Positions 45,306 to 55,039 of a stretch of DNA of 64,000 nt are shown here, piece by piece. The notes beneath the pieces were generated by a model. It had not been told where the DNA came from. It did not search any database and was given only the letters and a program-made list of their open reading frames with translations. The DNA is from Nitrososphaeria archaeon (lineage in GTDB: Archaea > Thermoproteota > Nitrososphaeria > JACIWG01), in NCBI GenBank assembly GCA_029776065.1, contig JARVJP010000009.1, positions 640,514 to 704,513 on the forward strand, given 5' to 3'. Within the stretch, counting starts at the first letter, position 1. Each line of letters opens with the position of its first letter. The position numbers were made by a program, and so were the translations under genes.

Positions 45306-46424
45306 ATGAACTGTGAGAAAATGGTAGACTATGTTTTCACTGTTTGTGGGGCTGGTCGAGCTGGCGCCGCGATAGCCGCGGACATCGCCCTTATGGGACA
45401 CAAAGTGAACCTCTACGAACTTGAACAATTCAAGCAACAGATAAATCCAATTATCGAGCATGGTGGGATCGAGTTATCGGGGAGGTCTCAATCAGGTAGA
45501 AACGGATTCGCGAAGTTAAATAAGATCACGACAAACCCGGAGGAGGCCGTTGAAGATGCGGACCTAATAATAATATCTAGTCCTGCCTTCTCACACAATA
45601 TTTTCTTCGAATATGTACTCCCATATCTTAAGCCGGGTCAATGTGTGTTAGTCACTACAGGGTACTGGGCATCTCTAAGGTTTACCGATAAACTTAAGAA
45701 GAGTGGAAAGTTCGGGAAGATCGTTGTTGCAGAATCGAACATCATGCCTTATCTAAGCGACAAAGACGGATACCACTCACATATTCTGAATCTTAAGAGA
45801 GAAATAGTCTTCTCCCCTTTCCCAGGAACTACAGAAGGAAGGTTAGCAAGCCTTCTAAAGTTGGTCTACCCCCAAATGAGGCGAGTGCCCAATATATTGT
45901 ACACTAACTTAGAATGTGGCAACCCTTCAGTCCACGCGACATTCCTTCTACCGGTGGCAGGGTTGGCCTTTGACAGGTATAGAGGTTGCAAATTATATGG
46001 TGAGGCAACGAGTTGTGGTGCTAGGCTCGTCGAAGCGTTTGATAAAGAGAGAGTGAAGGTTGCCAATGCTCTAGACTGTAAGGTCACAGAAACCGAACTT
46101 GAGGCAGTCAAGAAACAATACGGTTACGAGGGAAAGGACGCAGCCGAAGCATATCGTAAATCAGTACACGCAGATAGATTTATTCCAGCTGAACGCTTAA
46201 AAGCCATTCTGATGGAAGACCTTGGATATTTTTATGTGCCATTATCTAGGCTTGGGAGTTCGTTGGGTGTACCAACACCTGTCACAAGTGGAATAGTTGA
46301 AGTTTGGGGTGCAATCCAAGAGGTCAACTACTGGGAGAAGGGTCTTACGCTAAAAGATTTAGGATTAGAAGGACTGAATGCGAATCAGATAATCAAATAT
46401 GTGAATTTCGGCCCTGATTCATAA
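45306..46424 (+). CDS. NAD/NADP octopine/nopaline dehydrogenase-family protein
   Basis: 372 residues; an ATG at 45321 is an alternative start. The N-terminal Rossmann motif is TVCGAGRAGAAIAADIALMGHKVNLYE (G-x-G-x-x-G). Further on, ADLIIISSPAFSHNIFFEYV and the C-terminal GNPSVHATFLLPVAGLAF match opine dehydrogenases, with the catalytic His in the C-terminal half. Such enzymes link or split an amino acid and a 2-oxo acid by reductive amination. The gene sits between two AOR genes. The substrate is unknown. Confidence 0.88.
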   Translation: MNCEKMVDYVFTVCGAGRAGAAIAADIALMGHKVNLYELEQFKQQINPIIEHGGIELSGRSQSGRNGFAKLNKITTNPEEAVEDADLIIISSPAFSHNIFFEYVLPYLKPGQCVLVTTGYWASLRFTDKLKKSGKFGKIVVAESNIMPYLSDKDGYHSHILNLKREIVFSPFPGTTEGRLASLLKLVYPQMRRVPNILYTNLECGNPSVHATFLLPVAGLAFDRYRGCKLYGEATSCGARLVEAFDKERVKVANALDCKVTETELEAVKKQYGYEGKDAAEAYRKSVHADRFIPAERLKAILMEDLGYFYVPLSRLGSSLGVPTPVTSGIVEVWGAIQEVNYWEKGLTLKDLGLEGLNANQIIKYVNFGPDS

Positions 46425-46768
46425 CAATCGTCAGATTAAGACAAATGAATACTTAGTAACGATGTTTAAGCATTGTTAGTCATAATCAGCTTATCCATTT
46501 AACATGGACCACCAAATACGATTTTGTAGCTATGGTGGCGACAACTTTGTCGAGACATATCTGAAAGATCAGTTTTATACGTAAGTTATTAGTCCAACAA
46601 AGCAACATTTATTATTAGATAAAACCATTCTACTAGAACAACCCTTCATCAAATTTAAAAAAATACTGAATGCCTTACACCAGTTTTTTTATTAAAGTTT
46701 CAAGTTTTTTGACCAAAACTTATATACTAAAACAGGTTCAGGTGAAAATTCGGAAGTGACATAGGTAT
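46425..46768. other. Intergenic region with promoter for AOR 2
   Basis: No gene is seen. Near its end, aacttatatactaaaa at about 46717-46732 is a good TATA box, about 36-50 nt before the TTG start of the AOR gene. Confidence 0.5.
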
Positions 46769-48694
46769 TTGTTTGGTTATATGGGAAAGATCCTGCATGT
46801 TGACCTCTCCCATTCCAAGACGTGGGAAGAGAAGCTCAGAGAAGATCTTATATTAAAATTCCTTGGTAGCAGAGGGATCAATGCTAGACTCTTGTGGGAC
46901 TATATCAATGAACCCCATATGAATCCCTTTGACGAAAGAAACCCTCTAATTATCAGCGCAGGTGTCCTTACTGGAACAACAGCCCCGTCCTCTGGGAGAA
47001 CAACTATAACATGTAAAGGCGTGATAACAGGATTATATCTTAAGTCGAGTTTGGGAGGAAGGTTCGGAGCGGAACTAAAATACAGTGGATACGATTGCCT
47101 TATAATACATGGCATTTCACCTAAATTGGTTTCAATAAATATCAGAGACGAAGAGGTGACGATAGACGACGCTTCACAACTACGCGGACTGAATGTGAAG
47201 GAGACATCAGAAAAAGTAAAGAAGAATATCGGTGATGAAAAAGCACAAGTGCTTGCAATAGGCCCTGCAGGAGAAAGGCTTGTGAAGTTTGCAGGAATCG
47301 TAGATAGTGAGGTATACAATACTGCTGCAAGAGGGGGAACCGGAGCATTGATGGGTAGCAAGAGGTTGAAAGCTATATCGATAAGAGGCACGCATAGCAT
47401 TAGTTTATTTGACAAAGATGAGTTCATAAGATTGACAGCTAAAATCAGACGCGAACTAGCGAAAGATAGTAAATCTCAAGCGCTCTACCTCCTCGGTACT
47501 TCGAACGCGATTCAAAAAACCAACGAGATCTATAGGTTACCTACGAGAAATTTCTCTAAAGGGCACGTTGACCAAATTGAGCCTCTAACAGGAAGTAATC
47601 TCATCTCCAAAGGTTATCTTGTTAAGAGAATTGGATGCCACAGTTGTTCTATAATGTGTCATCGAAGAGTTAAGATTCCTTCCGGTAAGTTCGCAGGTCT
47701 TGAAACAAGTGGCCCAGAATATGAAACTTTCGCTGCGCTTGGATCCCAGTTAATGGTATTGGACACCGATTACGTGATTAAAGCCAACGACCTATGTAAC
47801 ATCTATGGCATAGACACGATCTCAACTGGTGACGCTATAGCTTGGGCTATGGAACTCTATGAAAGGGGAATATTAAAGGAGCAAGATGTAGAGGGCCTAG
47901 ATATTAAATTCGGAAACGGCGACGCTGTTCTTGAGCTCATAGAGCGGATCGCATTTAGAAGAGGCAAATTAGGGAATCTTCTTGCAGAAGGACTTAAACG
48001 TGCTACCGAAGAGATTGGCTATGATTCAATTAAGTATGCTGGCATTAATTCGAAGGGACTTGAACAATCTGAAGTAAATGTACGAATAGCGAAGGGTTAC
48101 GCTCTAGCCTTTGCAGTTAACACCCGCGGCCCAGACCACCTTATGGCGGAACCAATGGCTGAATCAGGTGGCACTCCTGAAGCTCAAGCGCTTGTAGAGA
48201 AGATAACAGGTAACAGGAAATGGGCAGTCCCATATCGAATCGAATATAGACCTGAATTGATCAGATGGCATGAGGACGTATATGCGGTAACGGATTCTCT
48301 TGGATTCTGTGCTTATGCGACTACCGCGGCGTATGGCGTAACCCCATCCAATATGGCTGAAATGTATTATCTTGCTACAGGCATCCAGATGACAGAAGAC
48401 AAACTTATGGAGATCGGTAGAAGGATAGTTACACTTGAGAAATGCTTTAACGTGAGAGAGGGCGCCGATCGTAGATATGACGATTTACCATGGAGAGCTA
48501 TGAACGAGCCAGAACCAGAAGGTCCATTCAAGGGGATGATGACTACAAAAGAACAATTGGATCTGATGTTAGATAGATATTACGAACTTCATGAATGGGA
48601 TAAAAAGACCAGTTGGCCATATAAGCGCACACTCAAGAAGCTTGGACTGGAAGATATAGGGAAGGAACTGGAGGAGATACGTGAACTTACATAA
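46769..48694 (+). CDS. Aldehyde:ferredoxin oxidoreductase (tungsten-type), copy 2
   Basis: 641 residues from a TTG (MFGYMGKILHVDLSHSKTW). It has the family core GVLTGTTAPSSGRTTITCKG, cluster ligands C-H-S-C-S-I-M-C and the distal Cys in SLGFCAYATTAAYG. It is clearly a diverged paralogue of copy 1, not a recent duplicate. AVNTRGPDHLMAEPM is the conserved substrate-side segment. It is in the same direction as the opine-dehydrogenase-like gene, 344 nt downstream. Confidence 0.93.
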   Translation: MFGYMGKILHVDLSHSKTWEEKLREDLILKFLGSRGINARLLWDYINEPHMNPFDERNPLIISAGVLTGTTAPSSGRTTITCKGVITGLYLKSSLGGRFGAELKYSGYDCLIIHGISPKLVSINIRDEEVTIDDASQLRGLNVKETSEKVKKNIGDEKAQVLAIGPAGERLVKFAGIVDSEVYNTAARGGTGALMGSKRLKAISIRGTHSISLFDKDEFIRLTAKIRRELAKDSKSQALYLLGTSNAIQKTNEIYRLPTRNFSKGHVDQIEPLTGSNLISKGYLVKRIGCHSCSIMCHRRVKIPSGKFAGLETSGPEYETFAALGSQLMVLDTDYVIKANDLCNIYGIDTISTGDAIAWAMELYERGILKEQDVEGLDIKFGNGDAVLELIERIAFRRGKLGNLLAEGLKRATEEIGYDSIKYAGINSKGLEQSEVNVRIAKGYALAFAVNTRGPDHLMAEPMAESGGTPEAQALVEKITGNRKWAVPYRIEYRPELIRWHEDVYAVTDSLGFCAYATTAAYGVTPSNMAEMYYLATGIQMTEDKLMEIGRRIVTLEKCFNVREGADRRYDDLPWRAMNEPEPEGPFKGMMTTKEQLDLMLDRYYELHEWDKKTSWPYKRTLKKLGLEDIGKELEEIRELT

Positions 48695-48717
48695 GATACA
48701 TCTCTCACTATATGTGT

Positions 48718-49650
48718 CTAATCATCTCCAACAGTCAATAGATGTTTCATAGAACCATACTTTCTTTTTATTAGATTAAATTCTCTCTTATCATAGAAGT
48801 TGCATTCTCCTTTGCCAAACGCCTTGGCCACTTCGATGCAGAATCTTGAAACTTCCTCTATATCTATGATGTGTGACGAACCTGTGCTACACCCTGGAAC
48901 TGGAACTTCAGTTGTTATTGCAACACCCACGACTGGTGCGTCTGTTGCGGTTGCAGGTTGCATTATGCTGTTAATATGATATATACCATTCCCATATGGT
49001 GTTATGTCTTGCATCGTTATGGGTAGAACTCTAGCTACCCTGCCTGTAACCCATTCCATTATTGTGATTAGGTCATCGCTCACTTTCAAGATCCATCCCT
49101 CTTTAACTGTTGGAGAAATCGCGAACCCTCTCCATTTTATGATTCGATTGGCTTTTGTCGAATCCACGCATAGAATAGCACCCATGGCTTTGTCGACCTC
49201 AAATTTGTTTATCGTTTTCATATCGGCTGGAGACGTTACAAACGGAACGGGTTTGTGGGGTTGTATCAAAGCTGATGGGCATATTTGCGTTGCCAAAATA
49301 ACGTCTCCTTCAAGAAAGTCACCTTTTTTCTGCATGTCTAACAATTTTAGTGCACAAGATAAAGTAACAATAGCTCCATCTGCATCGGAGACAACACCCA
49401 CCTTGTTTGGTCTTATACCTACTCCACCTAATCTCCCAATTATCCCTAAGGTGGGTGCTCTCCCTCCTGAGACTTTCCCATTCTGCCCGGGAACAGTAAT
49501 TTTTATGAATCCGGTAATACCTTTTTTGCATTTCACGGTTTTAGTCAACACTATCTTCGCATTTTTACTTGTAAAAAATTCTGCAACCTTTGAACAATTT
49601 ACACCTGCGTCATCAATTAAATCGAAGATTTCGGTAATCTGCTTAAACAT
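48718..49650 (-). CDS. DUF1177 family protein
   Basis: 310 residues. GQNGKVSGGRAPTLGIIGRLGGVGIRP, VGVVSDADGAIVTLSCALKLLDM and GDVILATQICPSALIQPHKPVPFV are conserved DUF1177 blocks. The function is unproved. The family repeatedly neighbours DUF917 genes and peptide-type importers. It ends its own operon after the DUF917 gene, 13 nt apart. Confidence 0.88.
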   Translation of the reverse strand: MFKQITEIFDLIDDAGVNCSKVAEFFTSKNAKIVLTKTVKCKKGITGFIKITVPGQNGKVSGGRAPTLGIIGRLGGVGIRPNKVGVVSDADGAIVTLSCALKLLDMQKKGDFLEGDVILATQICPSALIQPHKPVPFVTSPADMKTINKFEVDKAMGAILCVDSTKANRIIKWRGFAISPTVKEGWILKVSDDLITIMEWVTGRVARVLPITMQDITPYGNGIYHINSIMQPATATDAPVVGVAITTEVPVPGCSTGSSHIIDIEEVSRFCIEVAKAFGKGECNFYDKREFNLIKRKYGSMKHLLTVGDD

Positions 49651-49663
49651 TTAATCTCGCCTT

Positions 49664-50740
49664 TCAAGGGAAGGAATAACTTATAATCTTTTTACCAGTT
49701 AACACCTCTATTCCTTTGTACAGCTCAGGATCCTTCATTCCAGCTCCAAGAGTGAGCTTCTCTTTTGCAACGTGGAGAACAACAATCTCCATATCTCTCT
49801 TAACCTCGCATGAAGGAATAGGAAGGCCTCTATCCAAGTCCATTGTAGTTATTAGATCAGGAAAAGTTCCGATTCTATGCCCTTCTTGTTCCAAAGTCAT
49901 GTACTCGTTACAGAAGCATAAAGTATATTTGCCTTTCTTATCTTTTATAGTAAGCTCCCCCACGTCGAAGCCTTCCTTTGTCTCCATGTATACATCTAAA
50001 ACTGTTCCTCTCGCAACGAGTTTACCTTCAAGTACTCTTTCCACTGTGTTCAAAACGTCTTCAACCCCATACGACTTGGAGTTTAACATTGCGCGTCCAA
50101 GTAGAACAGCTTTTTCAATCGAACCTACTGCAGCCGTCTTCATCACATAGCTGGCTTTCACCGGATTCCTTGCTACCGTAACATATCCTCCTGCCTTGAC
50201 CGATAATTCTCTTATTGTCTTTGTGGTTTCTAACATGTTTCCTTTGACAACAGATTCGACATATTTACTCCTATCTTTGCTTCCTCCTACTGCAGCTTGA
50301 ATCGATACGTAATTATCCAATTTATGTAGTGATAGGGAACCCATTAATCCACTGGGGTGTGCCCGCCCGTTGCATGGAGCGTCAACAACAGGTAGCCCGA
50401 GAACAGCCGACTGATAGAAGCCGTTTAAGGTTGAAAAACCTCCGTTCTCACTTGAGATAATACCATCTACGTGTATGCCATTTTCTAGTAATAACTCTAT
50501 CGCCCTAACGTAGTCTTCTGGTTCGACCTTTTGCTCTCGTGCTCCAGGTGCTCCAACACGCGATACAGTGATTAGTATCGCATCTTTACTTAACTGATCT
50601 ATGTCAACTATTCTTGGTTCTCCGACAGATAAGGCTAACTTTCCAAAATCGAGGCCTTCACTAATGCTTCCTCCACCGCCACCTCCCAAAACTCCTCCAC
50701 CGTGTGCTGCTGCTTCGACAAAGTCTTTATTGATAATCAT
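49664..50740 (-). CDS. DUF917 family protein
   Basis: 358 residues. The glycine-rich opening HGGGVLGGGGGGSISEGLDFG is the DUF917 hallmark. VDGIISSENGGFSTLNGFYQSAVLGLPVVDAPCNGRAHP follows. The family is related to parts of hydantoinase/oxoprolinase-type enzymes and occurs in amino-acid and hydantoin catabolic clusters. No activity is established. It is the promoter-proximal gene of the DUF917-DUF1177 pair. Confidence 0.88.
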   Translation of the reverse strand: MIINKDFVEAAAHGGGVLGGGGGGSISEGLDFGKLALSVGEPRIVDIDQLSKDAILITVSRVGAPGAREQKVEPEDYVRAIELLLENGIHVDGIISSENGGFSTLNGFYQSAVLGLPVVDAPCNGRAHPSGLMGSLSLHKLDNYVSIQAAVGGSKDRSKYVESVVKGNMLETTKTIRELSVKAGGYVTVARNPVKASYVMKTAAVGSIEKAVLLGRAMLNSKSYGVEDVLNTVERVLEGKLVARGTVLDVYMETKEGFDVGELTIKDKKGKYTLCFCNEYMTLEQEGHRIGTFPDLITTMDLDRGLPIPSCEVKRDMEIVVLHVAKEKLTLGAGMKDPELYKGIEVLTGKKIISYSFP

Positions 50741-50885
50741 CTTTTATGATCAATTTTCCTCTACTGACACATTCTTTATATCCTTTAATCTGATATAATG
50801 ATACTCTTCTGATTCTTCCTAATATATATAAAAGTAAAATGTGTAAATTATGCAAAAGGTTTATTTACAATAAAAGAAAATTTAA

Positions 50886-52058
50886 GTGAGTGGGATTAAT
50901 TTGCAAAGACTTTTTGATTTAGTTCGAGCAAGAAAACTTATGGAGAAATACGGCATTGATGTACTTGTCGCTTCTTCTACAGATAATTTTGGTTATCTTA
51001 CCGACTACTGGACACATTATGGAAAGTACTTTGATATAGGTTGGATCGGCGACCCATGTCTACAAATGGCTGTCCTTCCGTTTGAGAAGAATGTTGATCC
51101 TTTTATGTACTTAGTCGGTCAGCAGTCCGACGTAGAATATATTGACCCATGGATAAAGGATAGAAGGTTTTACACCGACCCAGGATATGGTGCCAAAGAC
51201 GAAGGCAACTTCTTTGAAGTCTTCTCTAAGATGATGAAAGAAAGAGGACTGGATAAATCTAAGATCGGCTTAGAACTCGGGTACGAAGGATACACCATAG
51301 AAGTGGCATCCCATAGGATGGTTGAGACGTTGAAAAAAACCCTTCCTGATGCGAGCTTTGTGGACGCGTCGAACCTGTTCAGAGAATTGCGATTGATTAA
51401 AACAGACGAAGAAATGGCCAGAATTGCGAAGGCAAGTGAGATAATAGACAGATGCCTGAAGGCCACCTTTGAAGAGGTAACAGGGAACATGACCGAATCG
51501 GAACTTGAGTGGATTTTGAAAAGGAATTTAGTCAAAGACAGAATAGACGTTATTCTGCTAAATATTAACTTCGGCGAAGACGATATTCTACGTCCAACCG
51601 AGAAGAAATTGCAAGAAGGCGACTTCATCAGAATCGATCTCGCATTGAAGTATAAACAATACTATGGTGATGTTGCCCGGAGCGTCGTCTTCAAGAAACC
51701 ATCAACCAAGGTCAAGCACATGTTTGATTCCATACATAAAGCACACGACCAGGTCATAGAATCGATCAAGCTGGGATCGAGCTGCTCTGAAATATTTAAC
51801 ATAGCTAAGAAATCCTTAAAGGAATCAGGATACATTTATCAACCCCCTATAATAGGTCATGGTACAGGCATCAGTGTCCACGAAGCACCGTATCTTGGTG
51901 AGAACAACATGACAATACAGCCTGGTATGGCTTTCACAGTAGAAATACTATTGAAGCCTGGCAAAGGCTCTTGGATTGGGACAGAAGACATGATCATCTG
52001 CGATAAAAGAGGATGTCGAGATATCACAACATTCACTAAAGACTTAGTTGTACTCTGA
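50886..52058 (+). CDS. M24-family Xaa-Pro peptidase / creatinase-like hydrolase
   Basis: 390 residues from a GTG. The N-terminal creatinase domain (DLVRARKLMEKYGIDVLVASSTDNFGYLTDYW) precedes the pita-bread domain. Metal ligands are visible in RIDLALKYKQYYGDVARS (two Asp), IGHGTGISVHEAPY (His), FTVEILLKPG (Glu) and GTEDMIIC (Glu). All five ligands are present, so it should be an active metallohydrolase. It diverges from DUF917. Peptides, creatine-like or ectoine-like amides are possible substrates. Confidence 0.88.
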   Translation: MSGINLQRLFDLVRARKLMEKYGIDVLVASSTDNFGYLTDYWTHYGKYFDIGWIGDPCLQMAVLPFEKNVDPFMYLVGQQSDVEYIDPWIKDRRFYTDPGYGAKDEGNFFEVFSKMMKERGLDKSKIGLELGYEGYTIEVASHRMVETLKKTLPDASFVDASNLFRELRLIKTDEEMARIAKASEIIDRCLKATFEEVTGNMTESELEWILKRNLVKDRIDVILLNINFGEDDILRPTEKKLQEGDFIRIDLALKYKQYYGDVARSVVFKKPSTKVKHMFDSIHKAHDQVIESIKLGSSCSEIFNIAKKSLKESGYIYQPPIIGHGTGISVHEAPYLGENNMTIQPGMAFTVEILLKPGKGSWIGTEDMIICDKRGCRDITTFTKDLVVL

Positions 52059-52172
52059 CCTTAATTCACCTATTCCTTCTCGGATAGATACCGCTAAATT
52101 TAGCATATCATACGCAAGATTAAATGGAAGCTAGCATAAGTCATCTGCTAAAGCAATCCTTGCTTGTTTCCT

Positions 52173-53168
52173 TTAAGACTTACTTTTAAGATGGCATGCT
52201 ACGCTATGCCCATTCTTAACTTCTACTAGTTCGGGTTCATCAGAAGTACATGCTGAAAAAACATAAGGGCATCTATTCTGGAGTCTACATCCCCTTGGAA
52301 GATTTATGGGACTGGGGGTCTCTCCTTTAAGATCAATCCTTTTTATTTTCACCCAAGGGTCTGGTATAGGAACAGCTGACAGCAGCGCCTCTGTATATGG
52401 ATGAAGTGGGTCGGAGAAAATTTCTTCTACGTCTCCTGTTTCTACTATCTGCCCAAGATACATTACCGCAACGCGATTGCAGACATATCTTATCACGCTA
52501 AGATCATGTGCTATCATTAAATAGGTCATGTTCAACCTTTTTTGAAGGTCAACTAGCTCATTTAGGATCTTTGCTCCCACGGAGACATCAAGTGAGGCCG
52601 TAGGTTCGTCTAAGATTAGGAATTCAGGGTTGGCTGCTATAGCTCTGGCAATACCAACCCTTTGCTTCATTCCCCCACTGAGCTCTCTCGGCAACTTGTT
52701 CATGTGCTCTTCTGAGAGACCAACGGTCTCCAACAAATTTATTACTCTTTCTTCGACCTCATTTTTATCCTTTAAAATGCCAAAATTACGTAATGGTTCG
52801 GCCAGAAGATTTTTTACGTTCATTCTAGGGTTTAATGAACCAACTGGGTCTTGAAAAACGTATTGCATATGTTTTCGAATTCTCTTTAACTCTTTTTTGG
52901 GAAGACTTGCAATATCCTCTCCTTTAAAAATTATCTGTCCATCTGTCGGATCGATCAACCTGATAATGCACTTGGCAGTAGTGGTCTTCCCGCAGCCACT
53001 TTCACCAACCAGCCCCAAGGCTTCTCCCTTCTTTATATCGAAGTTTACATTATCAACTGCGCGAAGGTACAAGGCTTGATAGGGTTTGCCACCTTTTAAC
53101 CAAGAAAAGCCGGTCTTCTTCTGGATAAAGTATTTCTTCAGACCTTTAACTTCTAAGATGGTCGACAT
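52173..53168 (-). CDS. Peptide/opine ABC importer, ATP-binding protein (OppF-type)
   Basis: 331 residues. Walker A GLVGESGCGKTTTAK, Q-loop FQDPVGSLNPRM, signature RELSGGMKQRVGIA, Walker B FLILDEPTASLD and H-loop IAHDLSV are all present. The C-terminal oligopeptide-type extension has Cys in GCRLQNRCPYVFSAC. It pairs with the adjacent OppD-type subunit, 5 nt upstream on the same strand. Confidence 0.93.
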   Translation of the reverse strand: MSTILEVKGLKKYFIQKKTGFSWLKGGKPYQALYLRAVDNVNFDIKKGEALGLVGESGCGKTTTAKCIIRLIDPTDGQIIFKGEDIASLPKKELKRIRKHMQYVFQDPVGSLNPRMNVKNLLAEPLRNFGILKDKNEVEERVINLLETVGLSEEHMNKLPRELSGGMKQRVGIARAIAANPEFLILDEPTASLDVSVGAKILNELVDLQKRLNMTYLMIAHDLSVIRYVCNRVAVMYLGQIVETGDVEEIFSDPLHPYTEALLSAVPIPDPWVKIKRIDLKGETPSPINLPRGCRLQNRCPYVFSACTSDEPELVEVKNGHSVACHLKSKS

Positions 53169-53173
53169 ACGAA

Positions 53174-54148
53174 TTACTTCCCCTCATAGAGATGACACAT
53201 CACGAAGTGTCCTCTGTCTATTTCTATCATCTCTGGCTTCGCTTTCTCGCATACGCCTAGAATTACCTTGGGGCATCTGTTGATAAATCTACAACCCTTT
53301 GGGGGATTTAAAAGACTAGGAACGAATCCTGGTATATCACTTATTCTAACCTTTTTGTCAACTCGTGGAATTGAGTTAAGTAACGCTTTGGCGTACGGGT
53401 GAAGTGGTCTTCCGTAGAGTACTTCGACATCAGCGATTTCAACAATGTGACCAGCGTGCATAACTGCTAGTCTATCACAAGTCTGCGCAGCGACGCCTAA
53501 ATCGTGTGTAATTAAAAGTATGCTTGTTCCTATCTTATCTCTTGCCTCCTTCATCAGATCGAGAATCTGAGCTTGAGTGGTAACATCGAGTCCGGTTGTA
53601 GGCTCATCGGCTATCAAGAGTTTTGGGTTACAAGCCATCATCATCGCTATCATTACTCTTTGAGCCATGCCCAAACTGAACTCATGAGGGTAGCTTTCAA
53701 CCCTCTTTTCAGCTTCTGGTATTCGAAATCTCTTTAAGCTTTCAATAGCTTTTTCCATTGCCTCTGATTTTGACAATCCCTCATGTGTTCTATAAATACG
53801 TGCTATCTGTTCACCTATCTTCATAAACGGATTCAGCGCAGTTCTCGACTGTTGAAATATCATGGATATCTTCTTTCCTCTTATTTTTGAGAACTCTTTC
53901 TGTGGAAGCTTTAAAAGATCTGTGCCTTCAAAAAATATTTCTCCACTTATTATACGGCCAGGTGGCAATATCAGTCTAAGGATGGACAAAGATGCTACTG
54001 TCTTTCCTGATCCACTTTCTCCTACAAGCCCAAACACCTCCCTTGGCCTTATCTGAAAACTTATTTCATCCAATACTCGCATAACACCTTCGTATAAGTA
54101 GAAGTTGGTACTTAATTTTGTTACGTTTAACAACAAGTTTTCTGACAT
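53174..54148 (-). CDS. Peptide/opine ABC importer, ATP-binding protein (OppD-type)
   Basis: 324 residues. Walker A is GLVGESGSGKTVASL and Walker B is LLIADEPTTGLDVTTQ. The signature motif reads FSLGMAQRV, not LSGGMxQRV. This conservative change occurs in OppD subunits of some importers. The C-terminal extension has GCRFINRCPKVILGVC. It pairs with the OppF-type subunit. Confidence 0.93.
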   Translation of the reverse strand: MSENLLLNVTKLSTNFYLYEGVMRVLDEISFQIRPREVFGLVGESGSGKTVASLSILRLILPPGRIISGEIFFEGTDLLKLPQKEFSKIRGKKISMIFQQSRTALNPFMKIGEQIARIYRTHEGLSKSEAMEKAIESLKRFRIPEAEKRVESYPHEFSLGMAQRVMIAMMMACNPKLLIADEPTTGLDVTTQAQILDLMKEARDKIGTSILLITHDLGVAAQTCDRLAVMHAGHIVEIADVEVLYGRPLHPYAKALLNSIPRVDKKVRISDIPGFVPSLLNPPKGCRFINRCPKVILGVCEKAKPEMIEIDRGHFVMCHLYEGK

Positions 54149-54151
54149 AAT

Positions 54152-55039
54152 CTATCCCGCCAGATCTCTGATACCGTCCCCAAGCAGGTTAAACCCTAGC
54201 ACTGCGAGAACTATAAACGCACCTGGAATAGAAAGCCACCAAGCACCTAGAACCAAATAAGAAGCCCCATCACTTATCATTAACCCCCATTCAGCTGTTG
54301 GGGGGTTCAAACCTAGCCCTATGAAACTTAATGTCGCTGTAACCAATATTGCATAGCCAAAGTTTAAGGTCGTCATGACAGCGACAGGAGTTATACAGTT
54401 TGGGAGGAGGTGGCGTATGATTATTCTTGATGTAGAGTTTCCAGAACACACAGCAGCTTCCACATATTCATTCTCTTTTTGAGAAATCATTTCACCTCTG
54501 GCTACTCTAATAAATATCGCTATTCTGATAACGAACTGCGTTAGCATTAGGTTCCAAAAGCTGGCACCAAGTGCGGCCATTATTCCCATCGCTAATATTA
54601 ATGATGGAAACGCCAAAAGTATATCGGTAACCCTTTGCATCAATAGATCTACCTTTCCTCCAAAATAGCCAGATACAGCACCTATTATGGCGCCGACAGA
54701 TGCGGAAGCTAAGACTGTGGTCAAGGCGATAAAGAGATCTAGTTGTGTTGCAACAATCGTCCTTGAAAAAATATCGCGACCCCATTGGTCAGTACCGAAG
54801 AGGTGCCTCCAGCTCGGAGGAGAGAGAACGTTGTCTGAATCTGTTTCATAAGGATCATAGATGACGATAACTGGGGAAAGAATTACAAGAAATAATAAGA
54901 ATACGATCATGAAGAATCCGGCAAGGGTTAAGTTGTTCTTTCTTAGGACGTACCAGCTATAGTCTATACTTCGCCATGTCTTCCTTAATGGATGCTCTTT
55001 TGTTTTGGGCACAGTCAAAGTTTTGTTCTCCCTATCCAT
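54152..55039 (-). CDS. Peptide/opine ABC importer, permease (DppC-type)
   Basis: 295 residues with the usual N-terminal helix (AGFFMIVFLLFLVILSPVIVIY). Next is LFGTDQWGRDIFSRTI, diagnostic of DppC/OppC. The EAA-type cytoplasmic loop is YVEAAVCSGNSTSRIIIRHLLPN. It overlaps the DppB-type gene by 8 nt. Confidence 0.93.
   Translation of the reverse strand: MDRENKTLTVPKTKEHPLRKTWRSIDYSWYVLRKNNLTLAGFFMIVFLLFLVILSPVIVIYDPYETDSDNVLSPPSWRHLFGTDQWGRDIFSRTIVATQLDLFIALTTVLASASVGAIIGAVSGYFGGKVDLLMQRVTDILLAFPSLILAMGIMAALGASFWNLMLTQFVIRIAIFIRVARGEMISQKENEYVEAAVCSGNSTSRIIIRHLLPNCITPVAVMTTLNFGYAILVTATLSFIGLGLNPPTAEWGLMISDGASYLVLGAWWLSIPGAFIVLAVLGFNLLGDGIRDLAG

Noticed and set aside
49004-49654. 216-codon plus-strand ORF
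   Set aside because: Exact shadow of the DUF1177 gene, which has clear family blocks on the other strand.
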